Of a stretch of DNA of 64,000 nucleotides, positions 54,787 through 64,000 are shown piece after piece. The DNA lies in NCBI GenBank assembly GCA_963817635.1, contig CAWFPR010000009.1, positions 70,962-134,961 on the forward strand, given 5' to 3'. Every line of letters begins with the position of its first letter. Within the stretch, counting starts at the first letter, position 1. Source of the stretch: CAWFPR01 sp963817635. Lineage in GTDB: Bacteria; Acidobacteriota; Vicinamibacteria; Vicinamibacterales; 2-12-FULL-66-21. The position numbers were made by a program, and so were the translations under genes. Under the pieces are notes generated by a model. It was not told the origin of the DNA, searched no databases, and saw only the letters and a list, made by a program, of their open reading frames with translations.

Positions 54787-55290
54787 TCACGCGATTTCGA
54801 GCGGACGCCCGTCGGCGCTCGGCGCCGCCGGCATTCGGATCTCGAGGACGCCGTTGGTGAAGGACGCCGCGGCCCGATCGGTAATCGCGCCAGCCGGCAA
54901 GGCGATGGTTCGATAAAACGCGCCGTAGTTGCGCTCGGTCCTGTAGACGCCATCGCGCTGCTCGTCCTGCTCGCGATGCCGCTCACCGTAAATCGTGATG
55001 GTGTCCTCCGCGACCTTGACCTTGACGTCGGCTTTCTCAACGCCGGGCAGGTCGACACGGAGCACGAGTTCGTCCTTGTGTTGCGTGACGTCGACGCGCG
55101 GCGCCCACGTCATGAGTTCGCCGGACGCCGGCACGCGGCTCCAGCCGCGTCCCAGTCCGAAGTCGTCGAAGATTCGCGTGACTTCGTCAGCGAGCCGTTC
55201 GAGCGCCCGGAATGGAGCGGCGCTACTCGAATCCTGGCGCGCAGGTGGCTGCGCCTTTTCCGGGGCGACGTTCGTGTCTCTCGCAGGCAT
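54787..55290 (-). CDS. Hsp20 small heat-shock protein
   Basis: 167 aa from 55290 (GGAAGGG upstream). After a variable N-terminus (ERLADEVTRIFDDFGLGRGW) comes the alpha-crystallin domain: TWAPRVDVTQHKDELVLRVD, LPGVEKADVKVKVAEDTITI, YGERHREQDEQRDGVYRTER, FYRTIALP and NGVLEIRMP. Small Hsp20 proteins hold unfolding proteins in an ATP-independent way. No CIRCE or clear sigma-32 promoter is seen in the 219 bases upstream. It anchors the stress-island reading of the right end of the window. Confidence 0.94.
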   Translation of the reverse strand: MPARDTNVAPEKAQPPARQDSSSAAPFRALERLADEVTRIFDDFGLGRGWSRVPASGELMTWAPRVDVTQHKDELVLRVDLPGVEKADVKVKVAEDTITIYGERHREQDEQRDGVYRTERNYGAFYRTIALPAGAITDRAAASFTNGVLEIRMPAAPSADGRPLEIA

Positions 55291-55509
55291 GATCTGGTCC
55301 CTTCCCGTGCGGATCGCGCGTGCGCGACAGTGCGCCGTGCGCCGCATCATTGCTGCTCCCTGAAGAGGCAACTTCGGTTCCACTCGCGCTGCTCTGCGAT
55401 GTGATTGATGTTAAGGAGGTTGGGCGTCGTGGGCGCCGCGCTGTGCCCAGTCGGCGTGACGAAATACAGTCAGCTGCCGCTCGGCCATCGCGGCGGCCGC
55501 CAACCCGAG

Positions 55510-57195
55510 TCAACTGTTCTCAGGGGCACGTTCGGAAGACCTGATGTCACGAAACAGGATGACGCCCATGAAGCACGCGACCAGGTAGCCTATGGCGCCG
55601 AACAGCGACACGCCTCGGACGACCGGTTCAGCGTGCAGGCTCCAGAGGAGAGATGATCCAAGCAGGAGCGACGACGTGAGCAGGCCCAGCACCAGACGAT
55701 TGACGACAGGGTCGAGGCGCCGATGCTCCAGGTGCACGCTGAGGGTGCCCGCGCGGATGCTTGCCACCATGTCGTTCAGGTCGCCCGGCAGCGCGCCCAG
55801 GAGGCGCTCCCACGCCCGCACGCCGCGCCGCACCTGTCCCCAGACACGGCTCGGGGCAAACCTGCGCCTGACGGCTGCTTCCGCGTACGGCTCAATCAGC
55901 TCCCACAGGCCGAACGAGGGGTTGACCTGCTTGGCGGTGCCTTCGAGCTCACCCAGCACCCGCAACAGCAGCATCGCGCCGGGCGGCAGGAACAGGTGGT
56001 TCTCGTAAATGACGGCGGTCAGGCTCCTGAGCAGCCCGCCGAGATCGAGGCTGCCGATGCTCTGATGCGCGTACTCCGTGACCAGATCCGTGATGTCGGC
56101 CTGCAACTGCTGGCGCTCGGTGGTGGGCGGTGCAGTGGACAGATCCCAGACGGCGTCGGTGACGGTCCTGGCGTCGCCGTGCACGACGGCGAGTAGCAGG
56201 TCCTCGATCGCGTCGCGCAGGTCGTCATCCAGCCGTTGCACCATGCCGCAATCGAGCACACCCACGACGCCGGTCGGCAGAAGCATGAGGTTCCCGGGAT
56301 GGGGGTCCGCGTGGTAGAAGGCGTCGCGGAAGATCATCTCGAGGTACATGTTCGCGCCGCGCCGCGCGAACTCGTCCATCTCGGCATTCGGGCCGGGAAG
56401 TACCTTGATCCGGGACACCAGCACGCCTTCGAGTCGCTCCATCGTCAGGACGCGTCGGGAGCACAGCTCGGGAAACGGGACCGGAAAATGGACGGTGTCG
56501 TCCTTGGCGAAGTTCGTACGAAACTGCTGGATGTTGCGCAGCTCGCGCCGGAAGTCGAGCTCGCCGCGCATCATCTTCGTGAACTGACCGACGACGGCGA
56601 CTGGATGGTACGGCCTCAGGTCGTCGACATGCCGTTCGGCCAGCGCCGCGAGATCGGCGAGCATGTTCAGGTCGGCTTCGACCCGGCTCTCGAGGCCGTC
56701 CTTCTGAATCTTGACGACGACGTGCTCGCCGCTGTGCAGGCGGGCGTAGTGCACCTGCGCGATGGAGGCTGACGCAAACGGCGTCGGCTCGAACGACGCG
56801 AAGAGGGTCGCGGGCGGGCTCCCGAGCTCCCTTTGAATGGTCGCTTCCGCCACGCCTGGCGGATCCGGCGGCGCGTGGCTCTGCAGGTGCGTCAACTCGC
56901 CCGCGACATCGTTCCCGACCAGATCCGGCCGCGTGCTCAGCATCTGACCGAACTTGATGAACGTGGTGCCCAGCTCGCTCAGGGCGAGCCGGATGCGGAC
57001 CGGCGTGCTGAGATCGACGATGCGCTGCTCCGCGGACCCGCGAAGCCATTGTTGCATCCGCTTGCCGGGCAGGTTGCGGAGCCGATCGGCGAGGCCGTAT
57101 CGAACTGCGACACCGGCGACCTGCCGAAAGCGGAGCGCATTGCGCCGGCGTCGGCGGCGGCGCTCCACACGGTCGCGCACGGAGGCGAGATTCAT
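55510..57195 (-). CDS. ABC1/UbiB-family atypical kinase with C-terminal TM
   Basis: 561 aa. SELGTTFIKFGQMLSTRPDL is the KxGQ signature; ASIAQVHYARLHSGEHVVVK has the Ala-rich loop and Lys; YHADPHPGNLMLL and VLDCGM give the catalytic and metal-binding residues. Two TM helices close the protein (LVLGLLTSSLLLGSSLLW and the next). The family supports quinone biosynthesis as an ATPase. In this island there are no other Ubi genes, so a role in lipid or quinone extraction under stress is possible. It overlaps the FtsH stop by three bases (ATGA). Confidence 0.92.
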   Translation of the reverse strand: MNLASVRDRVERRRRRRRNALRFRQVAGVAVRYGLADRLRNLPGKRMQQWLRGSAEQRIVDLSTPVRIRLALSELGTTFIKFGQMLSTRPDLVGNDVAGELTHLQSHAPPDPPGVAEATIQRELGSPPATLFASFEPTPFASASIAQVHYARLHSGEHVVVKIQKDGLESRVEADLNMLADLAALAERHVDDLRPYHPVAVVGQFTKMMRGELDFRRELRNIQQFRTNFAKDDTVHFPVPFPELCSRRVLTMERLEGVLVSRIKVLPGPNAEMDEFARRGANMYLEMIFRDAFYHADPHPGNLMLLPTGVVGVLDCGMVQRLDDDLRDAIEDLLLAVVHGDARTVTDAVWDLSTAPPTTERQQLQADITDLVTEYAHQSIGSLDLGGLLRSLTAVIYENHLFLPPGAMLLLRVLGELEGTAKQVNPSFGLWELIEPYAEAAVRRRFAPSRVWGQVRRGVRAWERLLGALPGDLNDMVASIRAGTLSVHLEHRRLDPVVNRLVLGLLTSSLLLGSSLLWSLHAEPVVRGVSLFGAIGYLVACFMGVILFRDIRSSERAPENS

Positions 57196-59139
57196 GATGC
57201 CGCCGCCTGCCCGATGCTCGACAACGCCTCCCGCACGGCGCCGCCGTCGAGGCTTTCGGCCTTCAGCAGCCGCGCCGACAGATCACTGAGTGCGTCACGA
57301 TGGGCGGCGAGGAGCGCCACGGCCCGCTCGAACTGATCGCCGACAATGCGGCGCACTTCGGCATCGATCGTCTCGTGTGTCGCGGCGCTGACATCGCTGC
57401 TCTCCGCGACCGCGGCTCCCAGGTACTGCAGGTGTGGCCCGGCATACCGCACGGACCCGAGCTTGTCGCTCATGCCGAATTCCGTCACCATGCGCCTGGC
57501 GAGTTGCGTCGCGCGCTGAATGTCGTCGACCGCACCGGTGCTGATCGTGGCGAGCATGACCTGTTCGGCAGCCCGGCCTCCCATCATCACCGCAATCTGA
57601 TCGTCGAGCTCCTCCATCGAGAGCAGGTATCGGTCCTCCTTCGGCATCTGCATCGTGTAGCCCAGCGAGCCGCGGCTGCGCGGGATAATGCTGATCTTGC
57701 TGACCGGATCGCCGGTTGGGACCAGGCTGGCGACGATGGCATGGCCGCATTCGTGGTACGCCACAGTCTCGCGTTCCTTGGGGTTCATCACGCGGGTGCG
57801 CTGCTCGAGGCCGCCGAGGACGCGCTCGATCGCCGCCTCGAAGTCGGCGAACGTCACGCCCGCGCCTTGACGGCGCGCCGCGAGCAGGGCGGCCTCGTTG
57901 ATGACGTTCGCCAGGTCGGCGCCGCTGAACCCCGGTGTAATGCGCGCGGCCCGTTCCAGATCGAAATCCGGCGCAAGCGCGACGCGGCGGCTGTGAATCT
58001 TGAGGATCTGCAGCCGGCCAATGGGATCCGGATTGCCGAGCACGACCTGCCGATCGAACCGACCCGCCCGCAGCAGCGCGGGATCGAGAATTTCGGGGCG
58101 GTTGGTCGCCGCCATGATGATGACCGGATTCTCGGCGTCGCTGTTGAAACCGTCGATCTCTGCGAGCAGCTGATTCAGCGTCTGTTCGCGCTCGTCATTC
58201 GTCATGACACGGGCGCCGCCGCTGCGGCTCTGGCCAATTGCGTCGATCTCGTCGATGAAGACAATCGCGGCGCGGCGGCGCGGGCCTGTTCGAACAGGTC
58301 CCGCACCCGGGCCGCGCCAACGCCGACGAACATCTCGACGAACTCCGAACCGCTGGTTTCGAAGAAGCGGACGCCGGCTTCACCAGCGGTGGCCTTGGCG
58401 ATCAGCGTCTTGCCGGTCCCTGGAGGGCCGACGAGGAGACGCCCTTCGGAATCCGGCCGCCCAGCTTCGCGAATCGCTGCGGCGCTTTCAGGAATTCGAT
58501 GATCTCCCTCAGTTCAGCAATCGCCTCGTCGGCCCCGCCGACGTCCTTGAACGTGACGCCAACGTCCTGGGGTTGCACCTCGGTCGCCTTGCTCTTGCCG
58601 ACGCCGAAGACGCCGCCCCCGAACGTGCCGCCTCCAGTGCGCGTCCGGAGGCTGCGACCGGCGAGTGACCAGAGCCCCATCATCACAAACAGCGGCAACA
58701 CCCAGCTGAGCATGAAGGTCGCAATCGGACTGGGCGGCGTCTTGGCACGATACGTGACGTGCGCGGCGCCGAGCTCTCTGACGAGATCAGGATCGCCGTC
58801 GGGCGGCGGCAGCGTCGTGAATCGAGGTGTCACCGGTCCGGGTGTCTGGCCCTCAGGGTTCTTCATCACCCCCTCAATCGGCGTCCCCAGCGTAACGTCC
58901 GTGACCTGGCCCGCCGCCAGCTTCACCTTGAACTCGCTGTACGGGATCTCCGCCGCGCGAGGCAGCAGCGGGGCCACCGCCGCCTGCAGCAGCCAGACGC
59001 CCATCAGCGCGGCGGCGGCGTACGGGAGCCAGCCGGGGATCTGGCTCTTTCGCGGCGAGTGATCGTCCGGACCAGTCGGTCCTGCCTTGGGCCCGCGACG
59101 ATGCGCAGACGGCGGTTGAAGCAGTCGTGAAGCAGGCAT
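57192..59139 (-). CDS. FtsH-type AAA+ membrane metalloprotease, two frameshifts
   Basis: 649 aa after correction. The start at 59139 has AGGAGA seven bases upstream. Two TM helices lie at about 43-62 and 150-170. The AAA+ domain has VTFKDVGGADEAIAELREII, then GRIPKG followed by the Walker A region, which is shifted by a missing base near 58440 (VLLVGPPGTGK is restored). A second missing base near 58263 hides AAAPAIVFIDEIDAIG. The SRH reads NRPEILDPALLRAGRFDR and the zinc site is HECGH in VAYHECGHAIV. The length (1948) plus two is an exact frame. FtsH degrades damaged membrane proteins. The gene is probably intact in vivo. Confidence 0.9.
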
Positions 59140-59150
59140 GGGCTCTCCTG

Positions 59151-59354
59151 TCATGCGGCGGCGGTCCGTGACATCGCCGGCTCGTTCGGCGATTTCACTC
59201 CCGTGCGTTCCAGCCAGTCGAACAACCGGGCAACATGCGGTCGCCACCGGGGCCACACGTCCGCGAGCAACGCCAGGATGAACAGGCCCAGGGCCCACCA
59301 GAACGGGATGAGCAACGCAGTGGTGATCGACGCGACGGTATTCAATGCGAACAT
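59151..59354 (-). CDS. Small TM protein upstream of FtsH
   Basis: 67 aa; the start at 59354 has GAGG six bases upstream. MFALNTVASITTALLIPFWW and ALGLFILALLADVWP form one or two TM helices, followed by RPHVARLFDWLERTG. It precedes FtsH by about ten bases and is the first gene of that operon. It may be an FtsH adaptor; no family is recognised. Confidence 0.6.
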   Translation of the reverse strand: MFALNTVASITTALLIPFWWALGLFILALLADVWPRWRPHVARLFDWLERTGVKSPNEPAMSRTAAA

Positions 59355-59478
59355 GGCTAACCTCGTCGCGCTCGCAATCGCAAACGCCGCTCCACATGGC
59401 TCTGCGCGAGAAAACCGCTGAATCTCGTTCTCGCGCGCAGGTTGGTCTGGCGCCCGCGCCGCCATGGCCGCCAGCGCG

Positions 59479-59517
59479 GTGACGAAATCAAGGCACGAGA
59501 CGCGCTACCGTCAGCGG
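59479..59517 (+). repeat. 39-bp repeat upstream of metallophosphoesterase, copy 1
   Basis: GTGACGAAATC-[AG]-AGGCACGAGACG with a following GTCAGCGG. The same sequence with a few changes lies at 63612-63650 before the NmrA-like gene. Shared placement ahead of two plus-strand genes suggests a common promoter or operator. Confidence 0.6.
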
Positions 59518-59592
59518 AAGCGCCTCTCCGGCTCAGGCCCGCGATCCGGTGCCCCGGGAATTCGCACCCTCCGCCAGGGAACGTCCCTTGCT

Positions 59593-60519
59593 GTGGCTGC
59601 CCGGGTGATCAGAATCGCCCACGTGTCGGATCCCCACGTCCTCTCGCGCACGGCCGCCGAGTGGAGCAGCGTCGTCTTCAACAAGCGCGTGACGGGCTAT
59701 GCCAACCTCCTCCTGCGACGCGGGCGCGTGCACCGGCGCGAATACCTGTTATCCGTGCTCGCCGCGGCGGCGGAGCAATCGGACCATGTGGTCGTGACCG
59801 GCGACGTCACCAACCTGTCGCTCGAACACGAATATGAGGAAGCCGGTGCGCTGCTCGCCGATGTGGCACGGCGGACGGAGGTCACGGTCGTTCCGGGCAA
59901 CCACGACGTGTATCTGCCCGCGACGCATGACGGCCGTCGCTTTCCGCACCATTTCGATCGATTCCTCGCGAGCGACCTGCCGGAGTTCGCGTGCGATCTT
60001 CCGGCCGGCCCGTTTCCCTGTGTCAAGCTGCGCGGCCCGGTGGCGATCATCGCGCTGTCGAGCGCCGTACCGCGTCCTCCCTTCATCGCGGCCGGACGCG
60101 TCGGCCGCGAACAACTGGACGCGCTCCAACACCTGCTCGCGCACCCGGCCGTGCGGCAGCGCACGCCAGTCGTCTTGATCCACCATCCCCCTGTGGACGG
60201 GCGGCCTCGCCTGATGCAGCACCGTGACGGACTCGTGGACGCCGCGCCGTTGCGGGCCGTGCTCGCGCCACTGACGCGTGGCATCGTGCTCTTCGGCCAT
60301 GTCCACGTCCGCCAACGGTGCACGCTGCGCACGCCAGCGGGAACCATTGATGTCATCAGCGCAAGCGGCGCGGCACTGGATCATCCGAGTCCGGCGATTC
60401 GTGCTGGATTCAACCTCTACGTGGTGGACGACGGTGGCGGTCTGGCCTCGGTCGAGGCCCATGTGCTCGACCCGGGTCGCGGCGGCTTCGAAACGCGGTG
60501 CATCGGTCGCGGAATGTGA
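59593..60519 (+). CDS. Metallophosphoesterase (calcineurin-like)
   Basis: 308 aa from a GTG at 59593; a GTG at 59605 is also possible. Motifs are RIAHVSDPHVL, VVVTGDVTN, VVPGNHDVY, VVLIHHPP and VLFGHVHV, the full set of dimetal ligands (D-x-H, GD, GNHD, H, GHxH). Closest in style are cyclic-nucleotide or UDP-sugar phosphodiesterases of this fold. It is divergent from the FtsH operon and followed by the PLD-type gene. The substrate is not predictable. Confidence 0.88.
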   Translation: MAARVIRIAHVSDPHVLSRTAAEWSSVVFNKRVTGYANLLLRRGRVHRREYLLSVLAAAAEQSDHVVVTGDVTNLSLEHEYEEAGALLADVARRTEVTVVPGNHDVYLPATHDGRRFPHHFDRFLASDLPEFACDLPAGPFPCVKLRGPVAIIALSSAVPRPPFIAAGRVGREQLDALQHLLAHPAVRQRTPVVLIHHPPVDGRPRLMQHRDGLVDAAPLRAVLAPLTRGIVLFGHVHVRQRCTLRTPAGTIDVISASGAALDHPSPAIRAGFNLYVVDDGGGLASVEAHVLDPGRGGFETRCIGRGM

Positions 60520-60528
60520 GCAGATGAG

Positions 60529-62485
60529 ATGAGCAACCCCCGCCCGCCGCTTCGCACGGCCCGCCCTGAACGGGAGCGGTCCATGGACGTACCGGATCTC
60601 GTCGACGATGGCCGCTCCATTCGGGTTCGCGCCGAGTACGCGGGAGGTGTGGGTCGCCGAACGCCCATCGCCGACCAGGCGCTCGCGTTCGTCGGCGGCG
60701 GCAGCGTGGTGGCCCGGTCATTCAGCCGCGGCGGCGCCTGCGAGCTGCCGTCCGGGCTTGGCGATTCACTGCGCGTTCTTCGCTTCCGCGACCATCCCAG
60801 CGCGCACTCGACGTCGTCGATCGAGTCGCGGGTGTCGGTCCTCCGGGCGTCCTCGCGACCACGCCTGTTGTTCGACGCCGAGCTTGATGTCCCAGGTCTG
60901 GGTGCGGTGCGCCGCGCGACCTGGGCGGATCCGGTCGGGGTGCGGGTCCGCGCGACACGCAGTTGCCGTTCGCTGCGCGCGAGGCTGCGCGCCGCCGGTC
61001 TCCCGCCGATCGTGATCGATATCGGCGCGGTGCTCGATGAGGGAGACGCGAACGACATCGCACCAATCCTCGACGCCGTGCGGCTGGCGCGCACCGCCGC
61101 GCGCCTGCGCGCGTGTGGCTTTCATGTGCCGGCGATCGTGTATCGAGGGTCGCATCGACCGTCGGTCACCGGCTTTATGGCGCTGCAGCCCCAGGAACTC
61201 TCGACGTTCGTGCCCCCCGATCCCGGCAATTCGCCCGGCCCGGCGGTCATCGCCTCGCCGCTCAACGCGACGACCGGCAGCGAACTGATCGCGGGGAATC
61301 GCATCGAGGTGGAGCTGGACAACTAGAAGGCACGCAACTGGCTGCTGCGCGCCATTGAGGGCAGCGAACGCCGCGTGCACTTCCAGGTGTACATGGCGCT
61401 CGATGATGACGTCGGACGCTCCGTCGAGGCGGCGCTGACCGCCGCGGGGGGCCGCGGCGTCACGGTGCGGGTGCTCGTAGATTCGCTGCACGGCCTGCAT
61501 GGCTCGTTGGGCGCACAATGCGATTCTCGATCGCCTCTCGTCGCGTCCCGGCGTCGAGCTTCGCGTCTGCAAGCCGATCACGGGCGGTCGTCGCTGGAGG
61601 AGCTCAAACAGCGGGACCATCGCAAGCTCGTCGTCGTCGACGGGCGGGTCGCGCTCGTCGGCGGACGGAACCTGTCGCACGAGTACTACACCGGGTTCGA
61701 CGAGGAGCCCCTCACTCCCAGCATAACGTGGCGTACGGTGCCGTGGCTGGATGCCGGGGCGCGTCTCGAGGGCCCTGCCGTGGCCGCCCTGGAGCGAGCA
61801 TTCCTGCAGGCGTGGACCGATGCCGGTGGCCGCCGTTCGACATCCGGCATGCCGCAGGTCGGCACGGCGGCAGCGCGGTGATCGTCCACCGCGGGCTGCG
61901 GGATGCGTACACCGTGGACGCGTACATCGGGCTGATCGACAGTGCCGATCCCACGTCTACGCCATGAACGGCTTCCCGCTTCTGCTCGAAATTCAGCATG
62001 CGCTGTTCCGGGCGTTCCGGCGCGGCGTCCGGGTCCGAACGCTCTTCGGTAACCTCACACCAAGGCACGGTGACAGGCCGTTCTCCGGCCCGTGGTCGGC
62101 CGCGCGGACAATGGCGACCTCGCTCGTGCATTCGCGGATGGACCCGATCGTCGCCGCCGGAGGCGAATGTTACGAGTCGTCGTGCCGAATCAGCCTGGCT
62201 GGGACGGGCGGTGGGCGACATCCGGCCGCATGTCCATGCGAAGACGATGAGCGTCGATGGACGGATGTGTGCCGTCGGCAGCGCCAACCTGGACGTCACC
62301 GCTGGCTACTGGGAAAGCGAGCTGCTCCTCGTCGTGGAGGACCGGTCCCTCGCCGGCGGTCGAAGCGCGGTTTGACGAGCTGCTCGCCGCGTCGCGGCGG
62401 GTTGATCCGGACGATCCCGATTGGCAGCAGCGGGCCGAGCGCCGCTGCTGGATGCGGGTACTGGCCCGGTGTGCTGTCCGCGTAA
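60529..62485 (+). pseudogene. Phospholipase D / cardiolipin synthase-like gene with stop and frameshifts
   Basis: The first 265 codons form an N-terminal domain (LPPIVIDIGAVLDEGDANDI, VTGFMALQPQELSTF) and then TAG interrupts LDN-KARNWLLRAIEGSERR. The catalytic part continues: HFQVYMALDDDVG, first HKD HRKLVVVDGRVALVGGRN, and, after further shifts near 61508, 61865 and later, the second HKD HAKTMSVDGRMCAVGSANLD. Both catalytic motifs are intact. Such enzymes transfer phosphatidyl groups or hydrolyse phospholipids. An in-frame stop plus several indels mean it is either a pseudogene or badly affected by sequence errors. Confidence 0.75.
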
Positions 62486-63482
62486 TCAGCCCAGCTCGGT
62501 CACCATTCCCTTCGGCCGCAATGCCGAGATGTAACGATGCGGCTGATGGTCGGTGAATGAGTATCGGAACGATGCTCGCTGTTTTTCGCGCGCGAAAAGC
62601 GCAAGCATCGCCTTCGGAATCTCGCGGATGCTCTTCAGCTGAACCATGGGCGTCCGCGCACGACGCCATACGTCATCGCGGTATCGATACTCCCGCCCGA
62701 AATGGATGAACGGTCCCCAGGCGACAGGCGGGAGCCCGGGAATCAGGTCGCGGTCGATGACATAACTGAAAATCCTCCCTGCGACCGCATCCGTCCAGGG
62801 CGGCAACGGCGTGCACGCGGCCATCGGTTGACCGAACGTGTAGACCCCGCGCAATGTGTCGCTGATGGCGCGCAGCGGCTGGCGGCCCGCGATGGACAAC
62901 GCAAACAGGACCGCCATCGCGCCGCCAAGGCTGTGTCCCGTGACATACAGGGCCTGCATCGGATGCGCAACGGTGTCGATGGCGGGCCACGGACTTGCCT
63001 TGCAGGGCGAGCTCCAGGTTCTCGAGCACGCCCAGCCACGTGGCACGCAGGTTCAGATGGAATCCCGCGTGAACCTTGATCGGCTGGTCACCATCGGCTG
63101 CGGCGATGATGGACGATTCGGAACCGACGTCGATATCCCCAAGCCAGTTGCCGAGCGTCGCTGGCTCGGTCCCCCGATAGCACAGCATGACGACCCGGCC
63201 GCATCGGCTCTGCACCAGGGACGCAGTCGAGAAGACCAACATCGCGTCGACAGTCTGAGAGATCCGCACGCAGGCGTTGGCCTCCAGCCCCATCCTGGCC
63301 ATCACCGTGGCCAGGGTATTCGCGTCGGCATATGCGTACCCGGCACAGGTCGCAAGCACGTGTGCGACGACGGCGTAGCCGTCGGCAGGATCTGTGCGGT
63401 GAGCGCGCCCAAGGCGTCAGCCGGTCCGTGTTTAGGGGAAATGGACTGGTGAAGGTGCCGGCAGAGACTCGTCGATGTTCAT
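62486..63482 (-). CDS. Class 3 lipase-like alpha/beta hydrolase, several frameshifts
   Basis: About 332 aa. I place the start at 63482 (MNIDESLPAPSPVHFP); after shifts near 63430 and 63385 it continues DALGALTAQIL and GYAVVAHVLATCAGYAYADA. CGRVVMLCYRGTEPATLGNW is typical of class 3 lipases. After one more shift near 62985 comes LYVTGHSLGGAMAVLFALSI with the nucleophile Ser, then GVYTFGQPMA and DLIPGLPP. There is no signal peptide. The substrate may be a phospholipid or acylglycerol, which fits the neighbouring PLD gene. Confidence 0.75.
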
Positions 63483-63611
63483 GAACAGCTTCTGAATTCG
63501 GCTACGTGGAGGATTGGCGAATGCCATTCCCGAGCGCGTCCCAACACACCACGCTCCGATCCTGTTGTCACCGACAGGTGTACCGGGTGGTGGCGAACAC
63601 GGACCACAGTC

Positions 63612-63650
63612 GTGACGAAATCGAGGCACGAGACGTGCGGGCGTCAGCGG
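63612..63650 (+). repeat. 39-bp repeat, copy 2, upstream of NmrA-like gene
   Basis: GTGACGAAATCGAGGCACG then AGACGTGC and GTCAGCGG; matches 59479-59517 in the same orientation. It lies 96 bases before the NmrA-like start. Confidence 0.6.
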
Positions 63651-63745
63651 GAGCCGCGGGTGCGTGCGGTGACCTCGCTGTCATCGGCTCGAGAGAGACA
63701 GAGACACCTCATGGCCGCGCCGTTGCATAGCGCGCGAGCACTGCT

Positions 63746-64000
63746 ATGTCCCGCCTGTTGATCCTCAGCGCGACCGGGTCCCTCGGTCGCACATGCTGCT
63801 GCGCCAGGCGCTCGCCGCCCGCCATGAGGTCACGGTGTTCGTCCGCACGCTGTCCAAGCTGCCGCCCGAAGTGCGGGAACGAGTGTCCGTTCACACTGGT
63901 AACCTCGGTGCCATCATGCTCTCGACCTTGTCAGAGGCCAGGACGCGCTGATCAACTGCGCCCGGACACGTCGCCGATGGCGATACCTTTGTCGGTCTGA
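63746..64000 (+). CDS. NmrA-like NAD(P)H-binding protein, 3' partial, frameshifts
   Basis: MSRLLILSATGSLGR is the Rossmann start. Restoring one c gives HMLLRQALAARHEVTVFVRT and LSKLPPEVRERVSVHTGN; later shifts near 63927 and 63960 lead to RGQDALINCA. This is the N-terminal part of an atypical SDR (NmrA/TMR-like) that senses or uses NAD(P)H. It continues beyond the window. It may belong to the stress island. Confidence 0.7.
   Translation: MSRLLILSATGSLGRTCCCARRSPPAMRSRCSSARCPSCRPKCGNECPFTLVTSVPSCSRPCQRPGRADQLRPDTSPMAIPLSV

Noticed and set aside
55291..55509. CIRCE or sigma-32 promoter before Hsp20
   Set aside because: No TTAGCACTC inverted repeat and no convincing -35/-10 pair; heat regulation cannot be claimed from sequence.

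Overview
The window is high-GC bacterial DNA with densely packed genes. Several features suit a soil Acidobacteriota, perhaps Vicinamibacteria-like: a PEP-CTERM protein, outer-membrane beta-barrels with a TonB receptor, an ECF sigma/Ser-Thr kinase pair, a PadR regulator, a very large AAA-histidine kinase, and GGGGTCAGACCCC palindromes. No rRNA, intact tRNA or other marker is present, so the taxonomy is inference. A striking property is the number of conserved genes whose frame breaks by one base while both sides stay well conserved. At six places the break abuts a GTAC, which suggests a systematic sequence error at least as much as real gene decay.

1-37 kb (chromosome-like): an FKBP lipoprotein, outer-membrane proteins and a TonB receptor, a secreted kinase-like protein, the sigma/kinase operon, SRPBCC proteins, a Dph6-like ATPase, an AbiEii-like nucleotidyltransferase with a small partner, a GH3 glucosidase, a DAO-type oxidoreductase, the PEP-CTERM protein, a GT-C glycosyltransferase, and the 1598-aa ATPase-PAS-kinase-receiver protein. 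Next come a PadR + two Wzz-like proteins operon, an OsmC / acyl-CoA-dehydrogenase-like / PhnD-like / MetE-like operon, and a compact cluster at 31.4-37.1 kb: ACP, ketosynthase, degenerate ketosynthase, ketoreductase, truncated flavoprotein, carotenoid-oxygenase-family enzyme and hotdog thioesterase. That cluster looks like an undescribed type II PKS-like pathway.

37-45 kb (graveyard and foreign-looking block): three gene fragments (Zn-alcohol dehydrogenase, S-formylglutathione hydrolase, PhoD) lead into a block with different codon texture. The block carries a histidine kinase, an NtrC-type regulator, a sigma-54-type promoter, and a small membrane protein + HybA-like ferredoxin + HybB/NrfD-like operon.

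45-53.6 kb (integrative element): direct repeats equal to the 5' half of a tRNA-Ser gene bound a toxin-antitoxin-like pair, a small protein plus histidine kinase, two replication-type genes, two excisionase-like HTH proteins and a tyrosine recombinase that abuts the right repeat. The left repeat is split by a 75-bp MITE-like insertion.

53.8-64 kb (stress/envelope island): two small proteins, DoxX, Hsp20, an ABC1/UbiB-type kinase and FtsH on the minus strand. Divergently there are a metallophosphoesterase and a broken phospholipase-D-type gene, then a class 3 lipase and a partial NmrA-like reductase. It resembles known stress-tolerance islands in having Hsp20 and FtsH together, but the partners differ.
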